35,838 nt of DNA from Spirochaetaceae bacterium (GTDB lineage: Bacteria; Spirochaetota; Spirochaetia; CADAEX01): positions 1 through 35,838 of the forward strand of contig WQZP01000022.1 in NCBI GenBank assembly GCA_009780675.1, given 5' to 3'. Shown piece by piece: positions 23,444-31,320 of the stretch (the stretch's first letter is position 1; the number at the start of each line of letters is the position of its first letter). The notes below the pieces were generated by a model. It searched no databases. It saw only the letters and a program-made list of their open reading frames with translations, and had not been told where the DNA came from. A program made the position numbers and the translations under genes.

Positions 23444-25492
23444 ATGGCAGATATCGATAAATGGAAAAAAATAATTATTTCACTTCCGGAACATATTTTT
23501 TTTGATTTAATAAGAAATTATCTTGGCGATGTTAAAACCCCTTTTAATAAGCACGACCTTATTGAGAAACTTGCAGTATTTTTGCGCAGAGAAAAAAATA
23601 TTGAAAAGATAATATCTTTAATCGACAGGCAAGATGCTTCTGTTCTTACTGCGCTTGATATTTTAGGGCCTGTAGAAATCAGAAAACTTTATATGCTTTT
23701 TTCAGACAAAAAAAGTTATTATGATTTTTATCTTCATTTGCAAAATCTTGAGGAAAGGATGCTTATTTGCACAGATAAAGATGCAGCAAAATTTCCTTTG
23801 CTTATTATATCTCCGCTTTTTGAAGATATTCTTAAAGAGAAAGTAATAAATCATTCTCTTGTTATTCCGGTAGTTGATGTTAGCGATGATCTTAAAAAAG
23901 AGACAGAAACATGGTATTCGGAGTCCATTCTTTTTTCTGTACTGTCATATCTTCTTGGCCGGGAGCAGGTTCTAAAACTGGATGGCAACTTTAAAAAAAG
24001 AATAAAGGAAGAATTGATAGAAATATTCCCCGATAGAATGAATATAGATGCTGAACTAAGAATAGATATTATGCGAAAAGTTTTAAAAAGGCTCAATTTA
24101 GTCAGGCAGGAGGCAGATATTTTCAAGCCTATTGCTGAAAGATGGAAAGAGTTTATGACCCTCTCTTTTTCAGAAAGACAAACTCTTTGCACAGGCGCTT
24201 TTTTTTCCTCAAATTACAGATTATATTCTTCTCTTATAGATAAATTTATGAAAATAATTTGTACTGTGGAAAAGGGATTTTCAAAAAATTCATTATTGAA
24301 AATAATTGACCTTTTATTTATTAAAAATTTTTTGCCTCAGGAAGAATGGCGTGATGATATTATAAAAATATTGTCTGGTCTTGAATATCTCAAAAAAGAT
24401 GGAGATTGTTATTATCCGAACCCTACCTATCTTTCAAAGATAAAAAATGAAAATAGCGCTGTGACGTGTAATGGCAGGGCATCAGGACACTTTATTCTCC
24501 AGCCTAATTTTGATATCCATGTTTCAAAGAGTATTGATTTTCGCGATGGTGTCATGCTTGCGTTTGCTGCAAATATAAAAAAATATTCAGATATTATTTT
24601 CTTCACATTGTCAAAAGAAAGTTTTTTGCGCGCCTTAAAAGCAGGATATACAAACAAAGATATTGTGGAGTTTTTTAGCCGATTTGCGGGGTATCCTGTT
24701 GCTCAAAATGTAAAATTCTCAATGGAAAGCTGGGAGAAAGAATACAGAAGTCTCGAATTTTCCAAAGGAATAATTCTTGTTGCTGATGAGAAGAAGAGTA
24801 ATATTATTGATAATTCAGGATATTTTGGTTCTGATTTGTGCAGAAAGCTTTGTTGCGGAGTTTATTTAATTAATGAAGAAAATATGTCAGCGCTTTTGGA
24901 AGCTTTTGACAAAGCAGGGGTTGATAATATATCTCTTCCGCAGTCATTGATTTCGGATTCTGCAGAGGCAAAAGCAGAAAAAAGCCATATTCAGTTGTTT
25001 AGTGATGATCTTAGGGCTATGAGGCGTATTGATGGCTTTGAGCTTGATTATAATAAAAAAGCTTGTACAGTTCCTGAAAAAATAGATGTGGATTTTTCTG
25101 ATATAAGAGAAAAAATCCAAAGTTTAAATTTTACTGCTGAACAAAAAGAGGTGGTTTTTGAGCGGATAGAGAGGAAGCTTATTCTTTCTGCTGAACAGAT
25201 CAGCAAAGGGAGCGCTAGGCTTGAGAAGACAGAAGCCAGAGGGTTTGACTATAATGGCAAAGTAAGAATAGCAGAAGAGGTGGCAGGAAATTTAGGTTAT
25301 TTGGCAGAAGTTGTTGAAAATAATCTTGAAGGTGAACCTGGCAGGCGGTTAATCAAGGCTGCAAAAGTTGAGAAAGAAGGCAATGTCTGTTATTTAAAAG
25401 GCACTCTCTTGCTGGATGACAGCGAAGTGACGATTAGCATAAGCAAAATGAGCCTTATAAGGAAAATAAGAACATCTCTTGTCGCATACTGA
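23444..25492 (+). CDS. Stand-alone XPB-helicase-associated domain protein (Helicase_C_3-like)
   Basis: 682 residues from the ATG at 23444, 4 bases after plsC; an in-frame ATG at 23420 would overlap plsC. Residues from about 346 to 470 (FILQPNFDIHV opening, then FFTLSKESFLRALKAGYTNKDIVEFFSR and GYPVAQNVKFSMESW) resemble the Helicase_C_3 / Ssl2-XPB-like associated domain, known from actinobacterial proteins and from the N-terminus of bacterial XPB. No Walker motifs are present, so it is not itself a helicase. The N-terminal 340 residues are helical, as in winged-helix arrays. Association with the XPB helicase at 16623 is inferred. Identification is by pattern only. Confidence 0.7.
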   Translation: MADIDKWKKIIISLPEHIFFDLIRNYLGDVKTPFNKHDLIEKLAVFLRREKNIEKIISLIDRQDASVLTALDILGPVEIRKLYMLFSDKKSYYDFYLHLQNLEERMLICTDKDAAKFPLLIISPLFEDILKEKVINHSLVIPVVDVSDDLKKETETWYSESILFSVLSYLLGREQVLKLDGNFKKRIKEELIEIFPDRMNIDAELRIDIMRKVLKRLNLVRQEADIFKPIAERWKEFMTLSFSERQTLCTGAFFSSNYRLYSSLIDKFMKIICTVEKGFSKNSLLKIIDLLFIKNFLPQEEWRDDIIKILSGLEYLKKDGDCYYPNPTYLSKIKNENSAVTCNGRASGHFILQPNFDIHVSKSIDFRDGVMLAFAANIKKYSDIIFFTLSKESFLRALKAGYTNKDIVEFFSRFAGYPVAQNVKFSMESWEKEYRSLEFSKGIILVADEKKSNIIDNSGYFGSDLCRKLCCGVYLINEENMSALLEAFDKAGVDNISLPQSLISDSAEAKAEKSHIQLFSDDLRAMRRIDGFELDYNKKACTVPEKIDVDFSDIREKIQSLNFTAEQKEVVFERIERKLILSAEQISKGSARLEKTEARGFDYNGKVRIAEEVAGNLGYLAEVVENNLEGEPGRRLIKAAKVEKEGNVCYLKGTLLLDDSEVTISISKMSLIRKIRTSLVAY

Positions 25493-25563
25493 TTTTTGCC
25501 CCTTTGCGCTGCGTAATGAAATTTAAAACCAAGCACCTGCTGGGGCGTTAATCGCTGGCTTGC

Positions 25564-26154
25564 TTAAAAGTCGCCTCGATAAAGATATATGTCATAAAGA
25601 TTATTATTCTGGTCATAGATCAATCTTAGTCTTATGGGAAAACCTCTTCTGGGTCTTGTAATTCCCGCAGGATTAAGGAATATATCTTCATTATCTCCTG
25701 AATAATAAGGGGTTCCAAGAATTTCTCTTACAGTTGTTTTTGCCATTCCCGGAGTAATGCCTATAAGCATGTCTCTTGACCTGTGATCATATCTTACCTG
25801 CCACACGCGGTTATCAAAGAAAAAAAGATACAAATGGTTTGAGTCATAATAGAATATTACATTATCCTGCCAGTGTGCGCTTCCCCTTAAAGGATATACA
25901 AATCCTGGTGCGCCAAGCTGTGCGATTACTTCTGCTGGCGTAAGTCCCAAAAGATTTTCTGCTTGCAATAGGGCTGTATTGCCTCTCTCTCTGCCCTGAC
26001 CATACAGTGGCAAAAGAAAGAGCAGGCCTATAATCACTGCTAATACCAGGTATTTATGCGGACTGCTTCGTCGCTTTGTTTCTCGCAATGACAAGTTGTT
26101 ATTGCTTTGTCGTCCTGCTTTTTGCAATGGCAGGTTATTTTGGATTTTGTTCAT
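25564..26154 (-). CDS. BamE/SmpA-like exported or membrane-anchored protein
   Basis: 196 residues. Two BamE-like segments are visible, LLGLTPAEVIAQLGAP and GITPGMAKTTVREILGTP, each the helix-then-LG-P pattern of SmpA/OmlA repeats; the rest is short beta strands. A hydrophobic signal or anchor (YLVLAVIIGLLFLLPLYGQ) lies at about residues 35-53. The 34 residues before it are unusual: most are encoded by two copies of a dispersed repeat (26057-26129). The ATG at 26154 overlaps the upstream gene by 20 bases. Last gene of an icd-headed unit. Function unknown; an envelope-assembly role is speculative. Confidence 0.68.
   Translation of the reverse strand: MNKIQNNLPLQKAGRQSNNNLSLRETKRRSSPHKYLVLAVIIGLLFLLPLYGQGRERGNTALLQAENLLGLTPAEVIAQLGAPGFVYPLRGSAHWQDNVIFYYDSNHLYLFFFDNRVWQVRYDHRSRDMLIGITPGMAKTTVREILGTPYYSGDNEDIFLNPAGITRPRRGFPIRLRLIYDQNNNLYDIYLYRGDF
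26057..26090. repeat. Dispersed short repeat inside a gene, copy A
   Basis: Read on the minus strand it begins CATTGCGAGAAACAAAGCG and ends GAAGCAGTCC. It encodes LSLRETKRRSSPH of the BamE-like protein in frame. Related to 14997-15030. Confidence 0.6.
26096..26129. repeat. Dispersed short repeat inside a gene, copy B
   Basis: Tandem neighbour of copy A, 39 bases away. On the minus strand it begins CATTGCAAAAAGCAGGACG and ends AAAGCAATAACAA. The 39-base spacing keeps the reading frame. Confidence 0.55.
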
Positions 26155-26674
26155 AACGTTTTACCATAAAAATTATTATTAGAGTAATACCCATTGCTAT
26201 AAGAACAACAGGCCACCATATAATGGCAAGTGGAAGAAATTTCATTGTAAAAAGCCTAAGGCTGAATGGAAGAAAAAACAGCGAAAGTATTATTATCGCA
26301 AATGCAGGAACAAAAATTTTTAATCTGCTGTCTTTTTTCTTTTTCAAGCCATATGGCAAAAGCGAAATTCCTGTGAATAACATAAAGAATGGCCATACTC
26401 TTTCTATTTCAATTCTGTCAAGAAATGCAGTTCTTAAAAGCAAAGAAAGTCCTGTAAGAGATAAAAACATTCCAATAAGGATATATATCTCTTTTTGAGA
26501 TTTGAAAAACCCTCTATATAACAGGAGAAAACCCAGCATCAGTGTCAGAAATGGCCAAATCAATTCCTTGCGTGTAAGTATTCCTGTTGTTGAAAGGAGA
26601 AAGACTACGCCAAGGAAAATAAAAATAATTCCGAATGCAAGTAGTTTTTCTCTACCTGGTTTTTTAGTGTCCAT
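26135..26674 (-). CDS. Multi-span membrane protein (LiaF/DUF5668-like)
   Basis: 179 residues, almost entirely hydrophobic helices in short pairs: FGIIFIFLGVVFLL, FLTLMLGFLLLYRG, LIGMFLSLTGLSLLL, WPFFMLFTGISLLPYG and two more after a KKKKDSR loop. The repeated WP-(4-8)-LG-LL-G pattern is that of LiaI/LiaF-type and DUF5668 transmembrane modules, which sense or respond to envelope stress in some bacteria. It lies 11 bases after icd on the same strand and overlaps the next gene by 20 bases, so it is likely operonic. Role unknown. Confidence 0.75.
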   Translation of the reverse strand: MDTKKPGREKLLAFGIIFIFLGVVFLLSTTGILTRKELIWPFLTLMLGFLLLYRGFFKSQKEIYILIGMFLSLTGLSLLLRTAFLDRIEIERVWPFFMLFTGISLLPYGLKKKKDSRLKIFVPAFAIIILSLFFLPFSLRLFTMKFLPLAIIWWPVVLIAMGITLIIIFMVKRYEQNPK

Positions 26675-26685
26675 AAAATAAGTTT

Positions 26686-27894
26686 TTACATATTATCAGC
26701 TATAAGTTGTCCAAAATCGCTGGTAGAAACTTTCTCTGCTCCGTCCATGCCTCTGGCAAAATCATAAGTTACTTTTTTCTGTTTTATGGTTTTAGTAAGC
26801 CCCTGTTCAATCAGATCAGCAGCTTCTTTCCAGCCAATATAATTAAACATCATCTGGCCTGAAAGAATAAGAGAGCCTGGGTTGACCATATTTTTACCTG
26901 CATACTTTGGAGCTGTGCCATGCGTTGCCTCAAATATCCCTATGCCATTGGCAAAATTTATATTTCCTCCAGGCGCTATTCCAATTCCTCCAACCTGCGC
27001 TGCAAGAGCATCTGATATGTAATCTCCATTAAGATTTGTTGTTGCGATTATGTCAAAATCAGTGGGTCGTGTAAGGATATGCTGCAAAAAAGCATCTGCA
27101 ATAACATCTTGTATTAAAATTTTACCCTCTGGAATTTTGTTATCTGTAATGTCATCCCATGTAACCACGCGGTCGCCAAACTCGTTTTTAGCAAGCTGAT
27201 ATCCCCATTCCCTGAAAGCACCCTCTGTATATTTCATGATATTGCCTTTATGCACAAGGGTAATGTTTTTCCTGTTGTTTTTTATGGCATATTCAATTGC
27301 AGCTCTTACAAGCCTTTCTGTATATGCTTTACTTATGGGCTTGATCCCAATGCCTGTCTCTTTATTCAAATGCCACCCAAATTCTGTTCTAAGAAAAGCA
27401 GCAAGTTTTTCCACTTTTGCATCATCATGGCGCGCTTCAAATCCTGCATAAACATCTTCTGTGTTTTCCCTGAAAACAACCATATCTACTTTTTCAGGAT
27501 GCTTGACCGGGGAAGGAATCCCCTCAAAGTATTTTATGGGACGTAAGCATACATAAAGGTCAAGTTTTTGTCTTAATGTAACATTTAAGCTTCTGATTCC
27601 ACCGCCAACAGGTGTTGTAAGAGGTCCTTTTATCCCTATCCGGTAATCAATAAAAGACTGTAATGTTTCACTTGGAAGGTATTCGCCTGTTTCTTTATAA
27701 GATTTCTCGCCAGCAGCAACTTCTTTCCATTGAACGCTTTTTTTTCCGCTATATGCTTTTTGCACTGCAGCATCAAGGACGATTTTTGTTGCTTTCCAGA
27801 TGTCTGGACCTGTGCCATCCCCTTCTATAAATGGAATTACAGGATTATCGGGAACAATAAGTTTACCATCTTTCATTGTTATTTTATCGCTCAT
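26686..27894 (-). CDS. icd: Isocitrate dehydrogenase, NADP-type
   Basis: 402 residues; converts isocitrate to 2-oxoglutarate and CO2 with NADPH. Diagnostic blocks are [10 protein letters not shown] near the N-terminus, [36 protein letters not shown], the metal-binding [14 protein letters not shown], and [21 protein letters not shown]. The KY in APKYAG is the pair that favours NADP in the E. coli enzyme. In an organism with few respiratory genes it would mainly supply 2-oxoglutarate and NADPH (inference). GAGG precedes the ATG by 7 bases, and TATAAT lies at 27909-27914. Heads a unit with two envelope genes. Confidence 0.95.
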   Translation of the reverse strand: MSDKITMKDGKLIVPDNPVIPFIEGDGTGPDIWKATKIVLDAAVQKAYSGKKSVQWKEVAAGEKSYKETGEYLPSETLQSFIDYRIGIKGPLTTPVGGGIRSLNVTLRQKLDLYVCLRPIKYFEGIPSPVKHPEKVDMVVFRENTEDVYAGFEARHDDAKVEKLAAFLRTEFGWHLNKETGIGIKPISKAYTERLVRAAIEYAIKNNRKNITLVHKGNIMKYTEGAFREWGYQLAKNEFGDRVVTWDDITDNKIPEGKILIQDVIADAFLQHILTRPTDFDIIATTNLNGDYISDALAAQVGGIGIAPGGNINFANGIGIFEATHGTAPKYAGKNMVNPGSLILSGQMMFNYIGWKEAADLIEQGLTKTIKQKKVTYDFARGMDGAEKVSTSDFGQLIADNM

Positions 27895-27908
27895 GCTTGA
27901 CCTCTTAA

Positions 27909-27914
27909 ATTATA
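27909..27914 (-). promoter_or_regulatory. -10 box of icd
   Basis: TATAAT on the minus strand, 14 bases from the ATG at 27894. A GAGG at 27901-27904 is the likely ribosome-binding site, but the predicted transcript start falls within it. No good -35 box is evident. Confidence 0.45.
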
Positions 27915-27990
27915 GATATTTACAACTAACAACACTATGAATAGTTGATATTTTAGCAATTCATTTCAATCATTACAATAATATGACCTA

Positions 27991-28019
27991 TTGTTTCATA
28001 TTATTTATTGTGCTATAAT
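27991..28019 (+). promoter_or_regulatory. Sigma70-type promoter of the envelope operon
   Basis: TTGTTT (27991-27996), 17-base spacer, TGCTATAAT (extended -10, TATAAT 28014-28019). The predicted start at about 28026 excludes the ATG at 28024 and supports translation from 28039. Confidence 0.7.
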
Positions 28020-28038
28020 TTAAATGTTTTTAGAAGTA

Positions 28039-29109
28039 ATGAAAAAAAGAACCTTATTTTTGATATTAATTATAATCCTGTTATTCTCAGTATCAGGCTG
28101 CCATACAGAAGGAAATTACCTTTCCCTAAATGCGCAAGACAGAGGCAGGTTTAATAGGCTTTATAGACAGCTTGAAGCAGAAACATCTTATCAAAAAAGG
28201 TTTATAGTAATGAGGCAGATACTTGAATTTCTGTCAGGAAAAGTAAGTAATGGAGAGATAAACCTTTTTCTTACAACATATGCTGAAAAAAATCAGGATG
28301 ACCCTTTTAATGCTTATTATCTTATGGTTGTTGCGCGGAAATTCCGTGAAGATATGGCATTTCCATTTGCAGTAAAGTATTATGAAAGGATTCTGAGAAA
28401 TTATCATGATCTTTTATATAGGGGTAATTCAATACATTTTCTTGCTTTGCGGGATCTTTTGGATATTGTTGATGATGATGAAGCAAGAATTCTCTATTAT
28501 AGAGATAAGATTACAAGATTTAGTGATAATATAAATGTAAGTGAAATTTATTATCATCTTGGAAATTCCTATGCAAGAATGGGAGAGTGGGATCGGGCAA
28601 TTCAAGCGTACCGCAATTTCCTTAATACTTATGATAGTTCCATTAGTGTTGATTCAGATGCGCGGGAAAGAGTAGTGGAGTTTTTAGCTTATTACAATGC
28701 AAATGTAAACTGGACATTTGAGTCTCTGGATGAGCTTGTCGATAAAGTAGTAAGCAATATTAATGTGGCTAAATTCAGGAGCGACGGCAGATTACTTAGG
28801 TCAAATATGTCAAGGGTTAATTTTTTTGCTATATCCTGGGAAGATCGGGAGAGAACAGCAGACCCGGAATTTATTGCAAATTTGGGCGTATTTCTTTCTC
28901 CAAGAATTTCTGTAAGTAGATCCCTTGATGGCGCTTCTAACCAGCATGAAGCATTTCTTAGAACAACAGGCTGGTCGCACAGAATACCTACATGGTATCT
29001 TTATTTCAGGCGGGTAAATTTTCCAGCAGATTCAGAGATCCATAGAAATTGGGAGTGGGCAGGTATATATTTAGGAGAAAAACCTTTTGCAGTGTCAGAT
29101 GAAAGATAA
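28039..29109 (+). CDS. TPR-like lipoprotein
   Basis: 356 residues from the ATG at 28039, chosen over 28024 because the promoter's predicted start lies between them. Signal MKKRTLFLILIIILLFSVSGC with lipobox VSGC. The mature part is helical; ALRDLLDIVDDDEARILYYRDKI and IYYHLGNSYARMGEWDRAIQAYRNFL are TPR/Sel1-like helix pairs of the kind that mediate protein contacts. A beta-rich C-terminus follows. First gene of a three-gene unit with a lytic transglycosylase, overlapping it by 11 bases. Probably a periplasmic or outer-membrane scaffold for that enzyme (inference). Confidence 0.78.
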   Translation: MKKRTLFLILIIILLFSVSGCHTEGNYLSLNAQDRGRFNRLYRQLEAETSYQKRFIVMRQILEFLSGKVSNGEINLFLTTYAEKNQDDPFNAYYLMVVARKFREDMAFPFAVKYYERILRNYHDLLYRGNSIHFLALRDLLDIVDDDEARILYYRDKITRFSDNINVSEIYYHLGNSYARMGEWDRAIQAYRNFLNTYDSSISVDSDARERVVEFLAYYNANVNWTFESLDELVDKVVSNINVAKFRSDGRLLRSNMSRVNFFAISWEDRERTADPEFIANLGVFLSPRISVSRSLDGASNQHEAFLRTTGWSHRIPTWYLYFRRVNFPADSEIHRNWEWAGIYLGEKPFAVSDER

Positions 29110-30436
29110 ACTTTTTTTTATATTTTTTATTTTTATTTTTAATTCGCTATTATTTTCAGCGCCGCTACCTTTTAGCGGAGATGTTAATAATATTAGTGTT
29201 GCGAGAAGTACTGCTACTCCAAGATGGCTTGAGTCTGCGCAAACACATTCAGGAAGAAAAGTTTTTACTTTGAATGCTCCGGAAGATAATAAGCTTTTTA
29301 ATTACTATATGGAAAGATTTAGTTCTCCTGAACAACTAAGATGGCTTAATGTAGTAATGGAGCGGGCAGATATTTATATTGATTTTATTGACGACCTTCT
29401 CCATCAAAATAATATGCCGCATGAAATTCTTTTTCTTCCAGTAATAGAATCAGCGTTCAGGCAAAATGCGGTTTCACGTTCCGGCGCTGCTGGTATGTGG
29501 CAATTTATGAAAAACAGTATTGCCCCGCATAATATGAGAGTAGATGAGTTTACAGATGAAAGGCGTGATTTTTGGAAAGCAACTAAAGGCGCTATTGCCA
29601 AGTTAAAGCATAATTATGAGGCGCTTGGCGGGGATTGGTATCTTGCTCTTGCTGCTTATAATTGCGGACTCAACAGGGTAAGGAGAACGATCAGCGCAAC
29701 AGGAATAAGCGATTATTGGGAGCTTAGCGAAAAAGGGCTTCTTCCCAAAGAGACGATCCACTATGTTCCAAGACTTCTTGCGATGTCGAGAATTCTTTCT
29801 CACAAAGGCAGAAACGGGATTGCAACACAATGGAGACCGCCAAACCGTTGGGAAAGGGTAAAGCTTCCCCACTCTATAAGCATATCAAGGCTTTCAGAGG
29901 CAACATCCATTCCTCTTGATGTGCTCAGGAGAGGAAATGCAGAACTTAATTTTGATATAACGCCTTCCGGAAGGGATTATTTTTTAAAGGTTCCAGAGGG
30001 GTATGGGGCTATTGTATTAAGAGCATTGGAGTCATCTGATAACCTTATGAGGTTTTATTTTTATCAAGTTAGAAGAGGCGATACTCTTTATGATATTTCA
30101 CGCCATTACGGTGTTCCGGTTAGAATGATAGAGAACTATAATAGAGGAATAAATCCTTCTGTTCTCCGCGTAGGGCAGAGGCTTGTTATCCCTGCATTAA
30201 GAGATGTTCTGCCATATACTGGAAGAAGAACAGCGCCTGTAGAAATACCAAGACCACGTTTAGATGACCCCGGAAGATACAGAAGAAGTTATGTTGTGCA
30301 ACCAGGCGATACGTTGTGGTCAATAGCCAGAAAGCATGGATCAGATCCGGATAGTATTGCGTATCATAATGGTCTTCAGGTGGATGGTATTCTTTCCATA
30401 GGAATGAGACTAAAAGTGCCAGAAATGGACAGTTAA
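29099..30436 (+). CDS. MltD-like lytic transglycosylase with two LysM domains
   Basis: 445 residues from ATG 29099, which overlaps the preceding stop by 11 bases. Export signal KLFFIFFIFIFNSLLFSA. The SLT domain carries catalytic E117 in LPVIESAFRQNAVSRSGAAG, then GMWQF, and ALAAYNCGLNRV. It cleaves the MurNAc-GlcNAc bond of peptidoglycan to give anhydro-MurNAc ends. Two peptidoglycan-binding LysM modules follow at about 318-365 (VRRGDTLYDIS) and 395-443 (VQPGDTLWSIA). Middle gene of the envelope unit. Likely periplasmic and acting in wall turnover, perhaps around the flagellar apparatus. Confidence 0.93.
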   Translation: MKDKLFFIFFIFIFNSLLFSAPLPFSGDVNNISVARSTATPRWLESAQTHSGRKVFTLNAPEDNKLFNYYMERFSSPEQLRWLNVVMERADIYIDFIDDLLHQNNMPHEILFLPVIESAFRQNAVSRSGAAGMWQFMKNSIAPHNMRVDEFTDERRDFWKATKGAIAKLKHNYEALGGDWYLALAAYNCGLNRVRRTISATGISDYWELSEKGLLPKETIHYVPRLLAMSRILSHKGRNGIATQWRPPNRWERVKLPHSISISRLSEATSIPLDVLRRGNAELNFDITPSGRDYFLKVPEGYGAIVLRALESSDNLMRFYFYQVRRGDTLYDISRHYGVPVRMIENYNRGINPSVLRVGQRLVIPALRDVLPYTGRRTAPVEIPRPRLDDPGRYRRSYVVQPGDTLWSIARKHGSDPDSIAYHNGLQVDGILSIGMRLKVPEMDS

Positions 30437-30450
30437 AAAAGAGATAGTTT

Positions 30451-31320
30451 ATGCTGCGTTATCTTGCTTCAGTAATTGTTTTTCTTTTTTTAGTAGGCCC
30501 CCTTTATGCCCAAAATCCCACATTTAATTATCACTCGGTTGTTGATTGGAGCGCTGGGGAGGTGGTTATAAATTTTGAAACAGTTTTTCCTCCAGGGAGC
30601 GGGTCGCTCAGAATAAGAGATAGTAGCGAGATTCTTTTTAGAAATAATTTTTTTAGAATACTAATAGATTCGATCAGCAATGATAAATATGGCCGGATCC
30701 ATTTTAATTCATCTTCTACAATGGAAGAAAGAATTCAGGCTAATCCAACGATACTTTCACACATAGATGATATTTATAATAATATTGAAAGAATGTTCAA
30801 TGTTCATACCCGGGATATGGCAGGTATGAATATGCAGTATAAGCTCAATATTTTTAGAAATATTGGAAGTTACTTTATTACGCATAGACAGCCAATAAGA
30901 TCCGAAAGAACGATTTTATGGACTCCATCGGCCCGATATACCGGCATTGTAATTTATGCGGATGATATTTACCCGGTGCATGGGGAAAATAGGGTTAGCG
31001 CTCTCCAGGTTGCCCTGTTTCCAGAAATATATGATGAAAGAATGAGAAGAGTTTTGGCCAAAAATATGGTAAGACCTGCATATCTTGAAACATGGGGAAC
31101 TGCCGGCTATTTTAGCGACCCGAATGATCCAAGGATAGCGCAGCGGGTTGGAGACAGGCCGTTATATACAAGAGCAGTCAGGCTTTTTGGCCGATATAAT
31201 ACAGATATAATAATACCTACAGTAGATGCGGAAAAAATTTTTTATAGGGGACAAAATGCAAATCTTATAGCAGAAGGAAGATTTGTAATTATAAGGACCC
31301 TGCCATCAGATACGCCATAA
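30451..31320 (+). CDS. Exported protein of unknown family, third gene of the transglycosylase unit
   Basis: 289 residues; signal peptide 1-20 (cleavage after LYAQ or LYA). Mature protein of mixed alpha/beta character with no motif I recognise; the WSAGEVVINFETVFP and TGIVIYADDIYPVHGENRV segments are the most distinctive. It starts 14 bases after the transglycosylase with a purine-rich AAGAGA ahead of the ATG, so it belongs to the same unit. Its last 32 bases overlap the convergent M20 peptidase gene. Co-occurrence suggests a cell-wall or envelope role. Confidence 0.75.
   Translation: MLRYLASVIVFLFLVGPLYAQNPTFNYHSVVDWSAGEVVINFETVFPPGSGSLRIRDSSEILFRNNFFRILIDSISNDKYGRIHFNSSSTMEERIQANPTILSHIDDIYNNIERMFNVHTRDMAGMNMQYKLNIFRNIGSYFITHRQPIRSERTILWTPSARYTGIVIYADDIYPVHGENRVSALQVALFPEIYDERMRRVLAKNMVRPAYLETWGTAGYFSDPNDPRIAQRVGDRPLYTRAVRLFGRYNTDIIIPTVDAEKIFYRGQNANLIAEGRFVIIRTLPSDTP

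Noticed and set aside
25498-25546. GCCCC / GGGGC inverted repeat between the Helicase_C_3-like gene and the BamE-like gene
   Set aside because: Only 5 bp of stem with a loop of about 40 bases; too weak to call a terminator.
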